DNA from: Peromyscus leucopus
Taxonomy: Eukaryota; Chordata; Mammalia; Rodentia; Cricetidae
Length of the DNA: 64,000 bases
Direction: 5' to 3'
Assembly: GCF_004664715.2 (NCBI RefSeq)
Contig: NC_051067.1
Span: 63,878,982 to 63,942,981 of the forward strand
Positions within the stretch are counted from its first letter, which is position 1; the number at the start of each line of letters is the position of its first letter. Positions 45,476 through 55,879 of the stretch are shown here, in pieces. Position numbers and translations under genes: made by a program. The notes beneath the pieces were generated by a model. That model worked only from the letters and a program-made list of their open reading frames with translations. It searched no databases and was not told where the DNA came from.

Positions 45476-45714
45476 TTATTTAAAAATAAGTTTTAGTTTT
45501 ATTTTATTATTTTATGTTTATAAGTTTTTTGCCTGGATGTATATATGGGCACCATGTGTGTGCCTGGTGCCCACAGAGGTCAGAAGAGGGCCTTAGATCC
45601 CCCAGAACCAGAGTTATGGGTGGCTGTGAGCTGCCATGTGGGTGCTGGGAATCAAACTTGGGTCCTCTGCAAGAGCAACCAGTGCTCTTACTTGCTGAGC
45701 CAGTTCTCCAGCCC
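45476..45714 (-). repeat. B3-type SINE
   Basis: Reverse orientation: TGGTGCCCACAGAGGTCAGA, GAGCTGCCATGTGGGTGCTG, TGCTGAGCCAGTTCTCCAGC. It explains the frames at 45514-45781. Confidence 0.93.
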
Positions 45715-45889
45715 TCTTTTTGAGGAAAAAGAATCTAATAGAGGCCACGGAATCTATTGCATTAGAGCCCTGCCCTTTTGACCTCTTCTAAACTTAATTA
45801 TCATCAACTAAAGACCCCATCTCCATATCCCGTCATATTAGGGGTTGGAGCTTCAACATAAGGATTTTGAGGATCAGAAGTGTTTGTTT

Positions 45890-47239
45890 TGTTTGAATAT
45901 AGTGTCTGAGTTGAGGTGTCCTGGCAAACCCTTTAGATCTTGTAAGGCCATTGCTGTGCTCAGTACTTACAAGTTCCCAAAAACTTCAGAACTACAGGTT
46001 TACATGTTCCTGGAGCTGGGGAAGACTGCAAATATTCCATGATGTCATGCAGACCAAACATCTTATTACATGACCATTCCAAAAGCCAGTTGCTTATAAA
46101 GATTAAGCATAGGTTTTAATCTTTGACAAAGACAGGTAATTTGGTCAGATAACATTAAATAACAATAACATAAATTCTTAAAATTCTCTGAAAACTCTGT
46201 CCCAAGAGAAATAAATAGCATTATGAATTTTTCAATTTTATTTAGAGCTCTCTTGTCCAAAAAGATATGTAACACAAGCCATATGTATAATTTGGATTTT
46301 TGTATTAACTACATTAAAGGATAATCAAATTAAATTCATTTCATTAATACATTTTACTTAACTGAAACCATTAAACTATTATCATTTTGACATGTAATCA
46401 GTAGAATGTTCTTGTAATGTTCTATAACCTTTTTGTACAAAGTTTTGAAACTGGTATGTGAGGTGTATTTAGTACTTGGAGAACAAATCAATTCAAATTA
46501 TATAAACTTCCAATGCTTGATAGCCTCAGGTCATCAGTGGCTACCTTACCGGACAACTTATAATGAGAGGAACTGCAAAATTTGAACTGGCTGTGTATAC
46601 AGATATGACTACAACATGGTTAACCCTTCAACTGTTACAGTGACCCTCACACAGAAAGAAATGAGTGAAACATCATCGTCAAGCTTGAGCTATTCATTTC
46701 TTTGGATTTTCTGGAACTGAAAATATAGTTCCTAAATAGGTTCTGGGAATCCTTAGTATCAATCTTAGCTTTTCAGTTTTATGACAGTCATTCTTCCTAC
46801 GAGTTATAGACAGAATAGATAACTCTACTGTGCCCCATATTTCTTACTTTATTCTTGGCCTCATACAAGTTCACATTCTAGTTTACTTTTAGTGATGGTA
46901 ATTTAAAATAATGGAGAAAGTATTAATAAGAGATTATATCAGTGAGATGGGATTTGGGGACCTTTGTTTCAAAGTGTTACCTTATGTTTATGTTTCTTTG
47001 GGAACTCTGTGTATTTATATTGGATCTAATGCTCCATGAATCATTCTCCATGTTTGGTTATATTACTGCCCCAGTTTTGCAACCAAAGAAAATCTGGTTT
47101 CATAAGATCATTTTGCCTTGGTGATATTAGGATGACAGTCCAGTTTCCAAAATCTTAGCAAGTGAAGATTAGCCTATCGTTGTCCCATGTCTTTAAAGTT
47201 TTCTGTTTTTTTTTTCCTTAACACAAAGCTTATGTGGAC
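45890..47239. other. intergenic, nothing recognised
   Basis: AT-rich sequence without assigned repeats or exons. Confidence 0.4.
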
Positions 47240-47940
47240 ATTTCAGTTTATTTTACTAATATAAATATTCATGTACTCACCACCCTAATGAAGACATGGA
47301 ACTTCCTAGACATGCAAACAAGCTCCCCCGAGACCCTCCTCAGTACTTCCACCCCCACCCTAGGAGACCACAGTTCTAACTTTTGTCACCGTAACTTGGA
47401 TGTGCCTATTAATGAACTTCATGTTTGTGAAATCATGTATTACATACTGTATTGATCTTGCTGCTTCTGCTTAACATGTCCCAGAGATTTACTCCTCTTG
47501 TTGGCTGTGATTGGTAGTTCATTTCCTTGCTTTGCTGTTGTACATTGTTTTATTAGAGGACGACAGCACTTTGAAAAACCCATTCTACTCTGTTGATGGA
47601 TATTATTCATTTTTTGCCATGGCTTTTGGTGCATATAAACATACTTTAGCATATATATATATATGAATAGAGTTGCTAAACTGTAGTATATGCATATTTT
47701 GAGATTTAGTAAATTGCAGTTTTTCTAAGTAGTCTTTTCATTTGCATTTCCACTAACAGTGTGAGAGAGTTCTAGTTATTCTGTATCTTTGGCAACACTT
47801 AGTACTATTAGAACTCTTTATTTTAGTTGTACGGAGGTAGTGGTATATTGTTTTGTTGGGATGTTAATTTACATTCCCCAGTAACTAACCAGTGATGTTG
47901 AGCAAATTTTCATATGCTTATTCGTTATGCAGGTGTCTGG

Positions 47941-47991
<51 letters not shown>

Positions 47992-48200
47992 TATGTATGT
48001 GTGTGATAGCTGTTTTTATTAGTTTGAAAGTTTTTTCTATATTCTGGATAGAAATCTTGTAGAATGTTTGTATTACAAATGGCCTCACCAAATCTGTATC
48101 TTCTATTTTTATTCTTAATGGTGTTAACTTTAATGAAGTTGAGTTTTTAAGTCTTATGACATATTAAGATATTATCTTCTACCACATAAACTTTCCATTT
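47240..48200 (-). mobile_element. old L1 (L1M-like) fragment with internal (TG)n
   Basis: The reverse-orientation L1 3' region is recognised by CTTTTCATTTGCATTTCCAC, TCTTTGGCAACACTTAGTAC, GATGTTGAGCAAATTTTCAT and TTCTATATTCTGGATAGAAA. Heavily diverged; no open coding frame remains. Confidence 0.7.
47944..48004. repeat. (TG)n microsatellite with TATG variants
   Basis: 61 bp of TG with GTATG interruptions at the right end; lies inside the L1 fragment. Confidence 0.97.
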
Positions 48201-48228
48201 AAACTTTAATTTTTCAGCATATTGGTTT

Positions 48229-48490
48229 CCTGTGGCTACCATAATGTATCACCATAACTTGGCAATAACTTCTTTTTCTTTCACATTTCTAGAGGATGGA
48301 AATCTAAAATCAATACTACTAGGCTGAAATCAAGGTTTGTACAAAGATGAGCTTCATCAAGAGTTTCCAGAGGAATATCTGTTTTTGCTCATTCCAACTC
48401 TGGAGCTGCTGGCTTTCCTTGGATTATGGTGGTATGAACTCTGATCTCTCTGCCTCTGTCTTCACACCACCTTTTTTTTTTTTTATAATT
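48229..48490 (+). repeat. old mammalian interspersed repeat, second copy
   Basis: TTTCCTGTGGCTACCATAAT ... AACTTGGCAATAACTTC ... CTGAAATCAAGG matches the start of the 44914 element type. Family not assigned. Confidence 0.45.
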
Positions 48491-48494
48491 CTCC

Positions 48495-48885
48495 CCCGCC
48501 AATTTTCTAAAATACATTTTTTTACTAAGTGAGAATTGTTGCTGGAGGGCTTCTCTCCAGGTTCCACTAAGCCCCGCAGTCCCACAATCCACGTATAAAA
48601 TAATCATTCAGACACTTATATTACTTATAAACTGTACGGCCGTGGCAGACTTCTTGCTAACTGTTCTTTTATCTTAAATTAACCTATTTCTATAAATCTA
48701 TACCTTGCCACATGGCTGGTGGCTTACCGGCATCTTTACATGTTGCTCGTCCTGGCGGTGGCTGCAGTGTCTCTCCCTCCTTCTTCCTGTTTCCCCAATT
48801 CTCCTCTCTCCTTGTCCCGCCTATACTTCCTGTCTGGTCACTGGCCATCAGTGTTTTATTTATATAGAGCGATATCCACAGCAGA
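48495..48885. repeat. cricetid LTR-like repeat, second family
   Basis: GGGCTTCTCTCCAGGTTCCA, AGTCCCACAATCCACGTATA, TATCTTAAATTAACC, TTGTCCCGCCTATACTTCCT and TATAGAGCGATATCCACAGC are in fixed order. It resembles the ERV2-type solo LTRs common in rodents. Confidence 0.6.
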
Positions 48886-49045
48886 GAATTTTGTACATGC
48901 ATACAATTTATTTTTATCGTATGCACCCCTGACACCTCCTGGATCCACTTACCCCCTCCCAACCGTGTGTCCCACCCCAGCTCTCTCTTTTTAAAAACAG
49001 GTCAGATCCAGTTTGTGTTTCCCATATACTTTTGCCTGTCTTTTG
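48886..49045 (-). mobile_element. probable rodent L1 3' fragment
   Basis: GTACATGCATACAATTTATT followed by TATCGTATGCACCCCTGACA and CCTGGATCCACTTACCCCCT resembles a reversed rodent L1 3'UTR. Weaker than the 27771 fragment. Confidence 0.45.
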
Positions 49046-49619
49046 TAAGGATAACATTTAGGTCACAACTCAGTAATTTCCCTTTACAATGCCCCTAGTT
49101 TGGTTATACCTGACCTCTCTTTCCCACATAAGGCAACATTCATTGGTTCTGAAGATTGGGATGGGAAGATCTGTCAATGGTCTGATTTTTCCATCTTCCC
49201 AAGCATGTTGTTTCTGGAACAAACAGACTTCAAGGCAAAGGACTGATGAGACTCCCAGAATTCTCAACAGGACTTAGGCGACCTGCACACAACAGATTTG
49301 TGGGATGTTTTGATGTTTGTGAACCTTGATTTTGCTGTAGCAACAATTACTTACACCATACCAACATCACAGACTTCTTTGAGATGAATTCTGCATGTGA
49401 AAGTAATTTGAAAAGTAAAAATTGAAGATTGGACAGTGTCAATTCATGCCATATATGAGAAGATTGGATGAAGTTACTTATTTACCCTTTAATTATAGGT
49501 CTCATTTTTGCTATTGAACAAAAGCCCTGGATCTTTCCACATTTGAGGTGTTCAGGTGGTAGTGAATGTTAATCTGACTGCTATCCCAAATGCTGGAGGC
49601 CAGGCAACATGCATAGTAG

Positions 49620-49700
49620 TTTAGAGAATATTCTGTTATCAGACTACCTGGATTTGAAACTCAGATTTATTGCTTCCCAGTGGCACAGTCGGGCAGATGA
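49620..49700 (+). repeat. MIR SINE fragment
   Basis: ATCAGACTACCTGGATTTGA and TTGCTTCCCAGTGGCACAGT follow the MIR 5'/core order. Confidence 0.5.
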
Positions 49701-49832
49701 GGGTCTAATGTGATATGGTACCCTAACAATACTATATCTAGGGAAAATTAATGTAAAGAGATTGACAACTCACAGATGGTATTTAGTTACTAAGCAGGAT
49801 AAAACAAACAGCAACAACAACAAAACAAAACA

Positions 49833-49935
49833 GGTTTGAAGGCTGGGAGGTAGAGGCGCAGAGATCCTGAGTTCAGAGGCCACCTGGGTTAATGAAAGAA
49901 CCCTGAGACCCTGTCTGAAATAAATTAAAAATAAA
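49833..49935 (+). repeat. B1-like fragment
   Basis: GGCTGGGAGGTAGAGGCGCA ... GAGTTCAGAGGCCACCTGGG ... CCTGAGACCCTGTCTGAAAT. A degraded B1 lacking its head. Confidence 0.6.
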
Positions 49936-50751
49936 ACTGAGTAAATAAAGTGGTATCTAAATGTTGTCAGTAGCAGATTAAAAAAAAAAAAGTACCCATT
50001 GCTTTTTGGCTAAAGAAAAGTAGACAATAAAGGAACTAAAGAGTAGAAATAGGGCCCTTATTCCACTCCAAGACTGGGATTCTGGACTTTGTTTTTGTTT
50101 TTGAAGAACACTTAGAGTGCTGGTAGCAAAAGACTTTGCTAAGTGGGGATGACAACTCCCTGTAAGGACAGAGTGGTCTGAGCCTACATTTGAAACCCTT
50201 CCAAGATGGCCACTCTACTCCAGACTTGGAGGCAGACTAGGGCAGAGGAGGAGTGTCTGTTTAAGAAGGTCCTCTGAAAGTGGAGGCCCTGCAGACATCT
50301 CTCTGGTGCCCTCTGTTGACAGAGCTAAGCATCCTGCAGCTTCAGGACCACAAAGGACAAAGAGCAGATTTAGAGCTGGAAGACCATCATTGAAGACCAT
50401 CACTGGTAGTAATACGTGCTCTTATTTAATAATTTCATCACCTGACAATTGGAGATAATAATTGTACTTCCCACATAGAATTAGTGCATAAAGAATACAT
50501 AAATTAATATGTGTAGCATAGTCTACTGGTTGGCTTGTTTCTGTCTGCGATTCCGTTTGGCTCTTAATACCTTATCCCAGCCGATGTTACAAGCTTGTAT
50601 AAAAGAAGTGATAACCATGACTCCTGTGCTTGTGGAGCATTATCTTTTGCACCCTTAATAAGATAATCCTATTTACATACTTCCCACTTTTTAGTTTAAG
50701 GGTTCATACCATCTCAAATCCTACCTTTGTGAGTTTAAGGAACTTCTTTCT

Positions 50752-50935
50752 TTTTTTTTTCTTTTTTTTTTTTTTTTTTTTTTTTTGAGACAGGGTTTCT
50801 CTGTGTAGCTTTGCGCCTCTCCTGGAACTCACTTGGTAGCCCAGGCTGGCCTCGAACTCACAGAGATCCACCTGGCTCTGCCTCCCAAGTGCTGGGATTA
50901 AAGGTGTGCGCCACCACTGCCCAGCGGAACTTCTT
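50752..50935 (-). repeat. B1 SINE
   Basis: Poly-T then GAGACAGGGTTTCTCTGTGT ... GTGCGCCACCACTGCCCAGC. Target duplication GGAACTTCTTTCT at 50739-50751 and 50936-50948. Confidence 0.96.
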
Positions 50936-51104
50936 TCTGTAGTTATGAATTACTTTTTTTTTTTTAAATTCTTTAGCCATTTTGGCAGAAAATGTATATT
51001 CTATCTTTTTTGTGTATATTATATCTTTAAGCTTGATTTCTTATAGAGAAATAAGTATCAAATACACGAATTTGTTTCTTTAAAATATTTATTGATTCCC
51101 TACT

Positions 51105-51502
51105 ATTTTAGTTAGGGTTCTGTTGCTGCAATAAAACACCATCACCAAAAGCAATTTGGGAAGGAAAGGGTTTGTTTCACCTTATATCTCGTAGTTCATT
51201 GTGAAGGGAATTCAGGGCAAGAACTGGAGGCAGGAACTGTGGCAGAAGCCATTGAGGGGTGCTGCTTACTAGGTTGCTCCTCGTGGCTTGCTCAGCCTGC
51301 TTTCTTACAGCACCCTGGACCACCAGCTCAGGATAGCACTGCCCACCATGAGCTGGGTCTTCCTATATCAATAATTTTAATCAAGAAAATTGGCCCAGGC
51401 TTGCCCACAGGTCAGTCTGATGGGAGCGTTTCCTCAGTTGAGGTTCTCTTTCCTGAAATGAGTCCAGCTTGTGTCTAGTTGACATAAAACTAGCCAGCAC
51501 AC
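51105..51502 (+). repeat. abundant rodent interspersed repeat (LTR-like)
   Basis: TTTTAGTTAGGGTTCTGTTG, AAACACCATCACCAAAAGCA, GGCTTGCTCAGCCTGCTTTC, CAAGAAAATTGGCC and GTTGACATAAAACTAGCCAG are the order of a widespread rodent repeat. Name not assigned. It explains the frame at 51239-51478. Confidence 0.7.
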
Positions 51503-51737
51503 CTACCTTGGGTGAGATGATGTTCTAAAGCCTGGGTCTACAAACATGAATTAGAACATCGAACAAACTTTCCATCCTCAAAGCTAAAATTCTAGACAAT
51601 AGGTTTGATGAGATAGGGAATAAATAGTACGGGGAAATGTTGGCTCAGTGATAAATAGTAAGAAAAATGGAAAGTATTTTTGAAAAATGAAATTGGTAAC
51701 AGCGACTTAAAACTTAATTCTTAAATCCCACTGTTTA

Positions 51738-51828
51738 GAAAGGCATGGTATATACACCTTTAATTACAGCACTCATGAGATTGAGGCAGGAGAATCACTG
51801 TAAATTTGGGACTAGCCTGTTCTATAGA

Positions 51829-51893
<65 letters not shown>

Positions 51894-51902
51894 CCCCCCC
51901 CC
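51738..51902 (+). repeat. truncated B1 ending in (CT)30 and C12
   Basis: A B1 5' half (TATACACCTTTAATTACAGC ... GATTGAGGCAGGAGAATCAC) stops near 51830. A CT tract (51831-51890) and a C12 run (51891-51902) follow. Confidence 0.85.
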
Positions 51903-51904
51903 TG

Positions 51905-54780
51905 TGTGTGTACATTGGTGGCAGTTTCATGTTTATTCTGCCGCTCTGCATCAGTTATGGAAATCAGAAACTGTTCCCTTTGAACATCATTAAATTTGAA
52001 TTTCTCTTGTAAAGAAAAAAATCCTTCATATTGTAAGCAGTTTTGGGGTTCTTCAGTCACTTCCAATCAGTGCATCCATTTGCACATATATAGAGGGTGC
52101 TAACGTCCTCTCCCAATTGGTACCTTTAGTCTCCCTTAACTGCTAGACTAGTGCTGATTGTATCTGACGAGGTGCTAAACTCAATCTTTTTTACCTGTCT
52201 GAATTCCAACATCCCCTTAAATCTTTGCAAGGCGTCCATGTTAAGCTTACTTTTAAATATTCCTAGGAGTGGCTGGCTGATCTCCAGCCTTGAAATGTAG
52301 TCTGAGACTAATCTCTTCCATTTAATTCCCCCATACCGGAGACTTCAGAACTAGTCCTGAAAACCACAGGAACCACAAATTTAAAAAGTGTTAGTTTGAT
52401 ACATATGAAATTATTGCCTTAATTTATTCACTACAGAATGTGTTCACACATCGCAGTTTTCTGTAATTTATACCATATACACTCTATTCCAGCTACTGTG
52501 TGTGAAGTGTGGTTAAATTAGTCCTAAAAGGGAATATGCAAAACCTTCTATGAGATGGTCTTGGGAAGAGGATCTAACTAAGCATAGTGGGGCAAGTTAA
52601 ATGAAGCAAATTGGAATCAAAGTTTCAGGAGAACTATTAAGTACATAAGAAGTGTCTAATCAGAATAAACATCTCCCCAAAAGGCTGTGTTTAGAGTTTA
52701 TTAGAAATGGATTAGACAAACTTCTAGAAAAAAATATTGGAAATGTGTAATTGTACAGGTGGTCTAAAAATTGGATAAGACAATCAAATAGCTTTTCATG
52801 TCTCATATCTTCAGTTTTCAGTCTTTGGTTAATCATGTCAATGAAGGTTTCACATAAAGATTAAGTGAACAGCTCTGTAGAAAATCGAGTCCATATTTTG
52901 TCAATATGATTTCATTTTGTTCTTTTCCTCAGTGAGTACAATGTGTTGACAGAACTTTCACTCATTTTCTTATGCGAATTTAATGCTGGTGAAGGGCCCC
53001 AAACGACTAACTGCAGAGGCTGAAGTCTAGTACACTCTTCCCTGACTCTGCATGCCAATCTCATTCTAATGACATCTGTGTGAGAACTGTGAGGCATGAC
53101 TCTCTCTGTTATTGTTTGATTTTGTTTTGTTTTTTGAGACTAGCAGTACAGGGCTTGTTGGTGTTTTTTAAATGCTAGCTATTTGGAGAGTGTATTGATT
53201 AACTCAGTCTCTTAATCCTTAATCTTTGTTCTGGGTCTCAAGACTTACAGGAGATACATAGAACTGAGCTGGAAGGACAGCTGCCCACAGGAGGTAGGTA
53301 CTTTAGCAAGCTAACCCAAGAAAGAGGCTGGGCATGTGTCTCAGTGGTAGAGTCTAGCATGCATGGGGCCTTGTGCTCCATTTTCTGCACTGTGATAAAA
53401 ATAAAGCAGGGAATATCTGCTGTGTTTGTAGTAGGCTGTCACTTCTGAAACATTAAACAAGATGGGAGTGCAATTCATACAGGTCAGCAGTTGAGGGTGC
53501 ACAGAGAGAGTGGCAGAGGAAGTTGTTGGGAAGAGAGCAGGTAAGAAGAGGTTAATTTCCTCTCTTTGTGGACTTGACTTACTCCGCATTTTATGTCAGC
53601 AAAAGAACATCCCTTTGAAGAGGAGAACTGAAGATGTGAAAGGATTTTTGGAGTTCCTCGGAGCAGTGATAAAGCAGGGTAAATTTGCTCCCACTCGATC
53701 AAAAGCTGTGGAAGCGTCTGCTTCTTCATTGCCCACCATATTCTGCTCCCTATCTCTGTCCTTAGAGAAGCTGCTTTCGCTCTCACAGCTCTTATTGATT
53801 CACACTTCCACAGCATCCCCATACATCCCCAAAAGAGCATGTCATCAGAGAAATGGGACAAGATTTGGATTGACCAACTGAGACCAGAGTTCCAGGAAAA
53901 CTATCAGGTATATATGCCTTAATAGAGTAAGCTCCTCATAAAAGACTTTGAAACATTCAGAGAAAGGCTATAGAAATGGACCAGACAAAGTTCTAGAAAA
54001 TTCTCCCGTAGGCAGAGAATGAAATTGAACCACTCAGTACCCACTGTGGCTACAGCTGAGAATATAGAGCCACTGGCCTTGTAGTAGTGGGGTTATCCTT
54101 ATATCCTTATGGCATTCTTGTTGCAGAGACCAGGGATGACTGTTTCCTCTGCAGAACTATTTACAGTTGAATCTATGCTCAGAAACACTGATGAGAGCTA
54201 AATCTTATGCAGTAATTTAGTTTTTAAAAATAGGCAAGCAACACAAATAAGAAATACGGCATGAACTTAGGTGATTTTTTCTGATTTTGTAATTTGATTT
54301 TCTGGAAGCAATGATCTATATGGATACATACCTCCTATAATTTTACTTCTTTAATTTCTACTTATGATTATAGAGCAAGTAAAATAGAAATATACTCCAT
54401 ATGGGCATATAAAATGATGACGAGTCACATGAAGCTACACTGTCAGAGCCTCGATCTTTGTGAAGAATTAGGATGAGGGTCCTTTTTGTTTTTTCATGAG
54501 AACCATCAAGAGTGAGAATTAAAAGCAGGAATCATTAGACCCTGCTTATCTCCTCTGGTGCTCACCTTCCCTTCCGTCTCTGCCAGTGTCTTTCAACTTC
54601 AAAAGAGCATTCCTCTTACCTCTGGGGTCCTTCCCAACTCTTCCTTTTCCTGGTTAGTGTACATTTTGTTGTATCTTTAGTTTACATGTTTTCTCAATTT
54701 GGTAGTGTAGATTTTCCTCAGATTTTCAAATATTCTTACAAGTGTTTGGCTTTGGAATTAGGCTTGTTTGTACACATTTG
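51905..54780. other. intergenic, nothing recognised
   Basis: Contains an ID-like fragment at about 53330-53400. Opposite-strand open frames at 53484-53881 (123-125 codons) have no known domain and occupy the same bases. Confidence 0.4.
53330..53400 (+). repeat. ID-like fragment
   Basis: GGCATGTGTCTCAGTGGTAG and CATGCATGGGGCCTTGTGCT match an ID element's tRNA-like box A to box B stretch. Confidence 0.55.
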
Positions 54781-54797
54781 CTGACAAGTGAATTTTT

Positions 54798-54962
54798 TTT
54801 TTTTTTTTTTTTTTTGGTTTTTCGAGACAGGGTTTCTCTGTGTAGCTTTGCGCCTTTCCTGGGACTCACTTGGTAGCCCAGGCTGGGCTCGAACTCACAG
54901 AGATCCGCCTGGTTCTGCCTCCCGAGTGCTGGGATTAAAGGCGTGCGCCACCACCGCCCGGC
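54798..54962 (-). repeat. B1 SINE
   Basis: Poly-T, GGTTTTTCGAGACAGGGTTT ... GCGCCACCACCGCCCGGC. Target duplication GACAAGTGAATTTTT at 54783-54797 and 54963-54977. Confidence 0.97.
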
Positions 54963-55141
54963 GACAAGTGAATTTTTACAAGGCCACAACCTCCTATGAT
55001 CTTTAAGGACAAGTTGACTTAGCCTCTTGTACTGTACCAGTGAATCATTTTCAGCTGCTTAAGCATCTTCATGCTCTAGACTGCCTATGTCTGACCCTGC
55101 TGTTTTCACAGACTAAATTAAAAAAACTGTCATATGCTTAG

Positions 55142-55151
55142 TCTCTCTCTG

Positions 55152-55185
<34 letters not shown>

Positions 55186-55200
55186 TCTGTCTCTCTCTCT
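55142..55200. repeat. (CT)n microsatellite with G interruptions
   Basis: 59 bp of CT with regular GTCT interruptions. Confidence 0.95.
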
Positions 55201-55242
55201 GCATCCATTTGTTTCCAGAGGCAGTCTATACTAATAATTTTC

Positions 55243-55338
55243 TTTTTTTTTTTTTTTTAACCTTGGAGCTGAGGACCGAACCCAGGGCCTTGCACTTGCT
55301 AGGCAAGCATTCTACCACTGAGCTAAATCCCCAACCCC
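55243..55338 (-). repeat. ID SINE
   Basis: Poly-T, then GGAGCTGAGGACCGAACCCA ... CTAGGCAAGCATTCTACCAC ... TGAGCTAAATCCCCAACCCC: a nearly intact reversed ID element (BC1/tRNA-Ala related) with box A and B. Confidence 0.93.
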
Positions 55339-55741
55339 AGATACCTAACAATTTTCAATTGCTAGTCTAGATTGGCAAGAAAAGGTGTCAGAATATGCCC
55401 ATGAGGAATTGATTCTGTAGATGAAGTGGGGTGGAATGTAGAACGGGGTGTGTATGTGTATGCATGGAGGAGTGTATGTACGAAAGAGGTATAGAGGTGG
55501 TCGAGAGGATGATTATGAAGAAACAGGAAGAGAATGAAGGGTGTCTGGAGGCATCGTTCCCACTGGGCTCTGTGACACATGTGGGACGAGCAGTGAGATT
55601 TTGCTGTGGGTTGTAGGGTTTGTTCCCATTTGGCACTGTTGACTCTGTTAGTGTGTATATTTATGGAAAGGACTTTCTGCTGTCGTGTTGATGTTTCCTC
55701 TGAGTGTGAGTTAAGCTGAGATTCTTCTAGAAGCAACTCAC

Positions 55742-55874
55742 CTTTCCGTGGTTGGCACAGAGTGAGGCGGGAGGAAAGCAGGACGGTAAGGATCTATTAA
55801 ATTCTGATCAAACAAATGCTGGGCAGTGAAGTGGTGAAGCTGTTGTCTCTTTTCTTCCATCACTGTAACATCCC
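55742..55874 (-). CDS. candidate unassigned coding exon upstream of BEND7
   Basis: A 133-nt repeat-free block on the minus strand has a strong acceptor (AGTCTTTTCATTCTTTGCAG|GG, with a good pyrimidine tract) and a near-perfect donor (GGAAAG|GTGAGT). Only one of three frames is open throughout: 43 complete codons, entering after one base of a codon and leaving with two. The peptide includes MEEKRQQLHHFTAQHLFDQN and then a Pro-rich tail ending PTTE. An internal ATG at 55860 (GTGATGG) has a fair Kozak context. I do not recognise the protein. Joined to BEND7 exon 2, this frame would end four codons into the junction region (a TGA follows). It is therefore not an N-terminal BEND7 extension; it could be an exon of another gene, a uORF-bearing leader exon, or a chance match. 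Confidence 0.45.
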
Positions 55875-55879
55875 CTGCA

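Larger units (their letters stand above)
44914..45890 (+). repeat. old mammalian interspersed repeat in three pieces
   Basis: Three pieces (44914-45045, 45386-45475, 45715-45890) read in order as one element: ACTTAATAAAATACCACAGA ... GAGTCCAAGATCGAGGTC ... CTTTTGACCTCTTC ... CATATTAGGGGTTGGAGCTT. They are separated by an LTR-like copy and a B3. Family not assigned. Confidence 0.5.

Noticed and set aside
51239..51478. 79-codon plus frame
   Set aside because: Lies entirely within an abundant rodent interspersed repeat.
53484..53881. 125-codon minus and 123-codon plus frames
   Set aside because: Same bases on both strands, no family resemblance, no flanking splice signals of note.
54560..54660. 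Possible mini-exon on the minus strand (CAGAGGTAAGAG donor)
   Set aside because: The acceptor lacks a pyrimidine tract and the exon would be very short with no supported frame.
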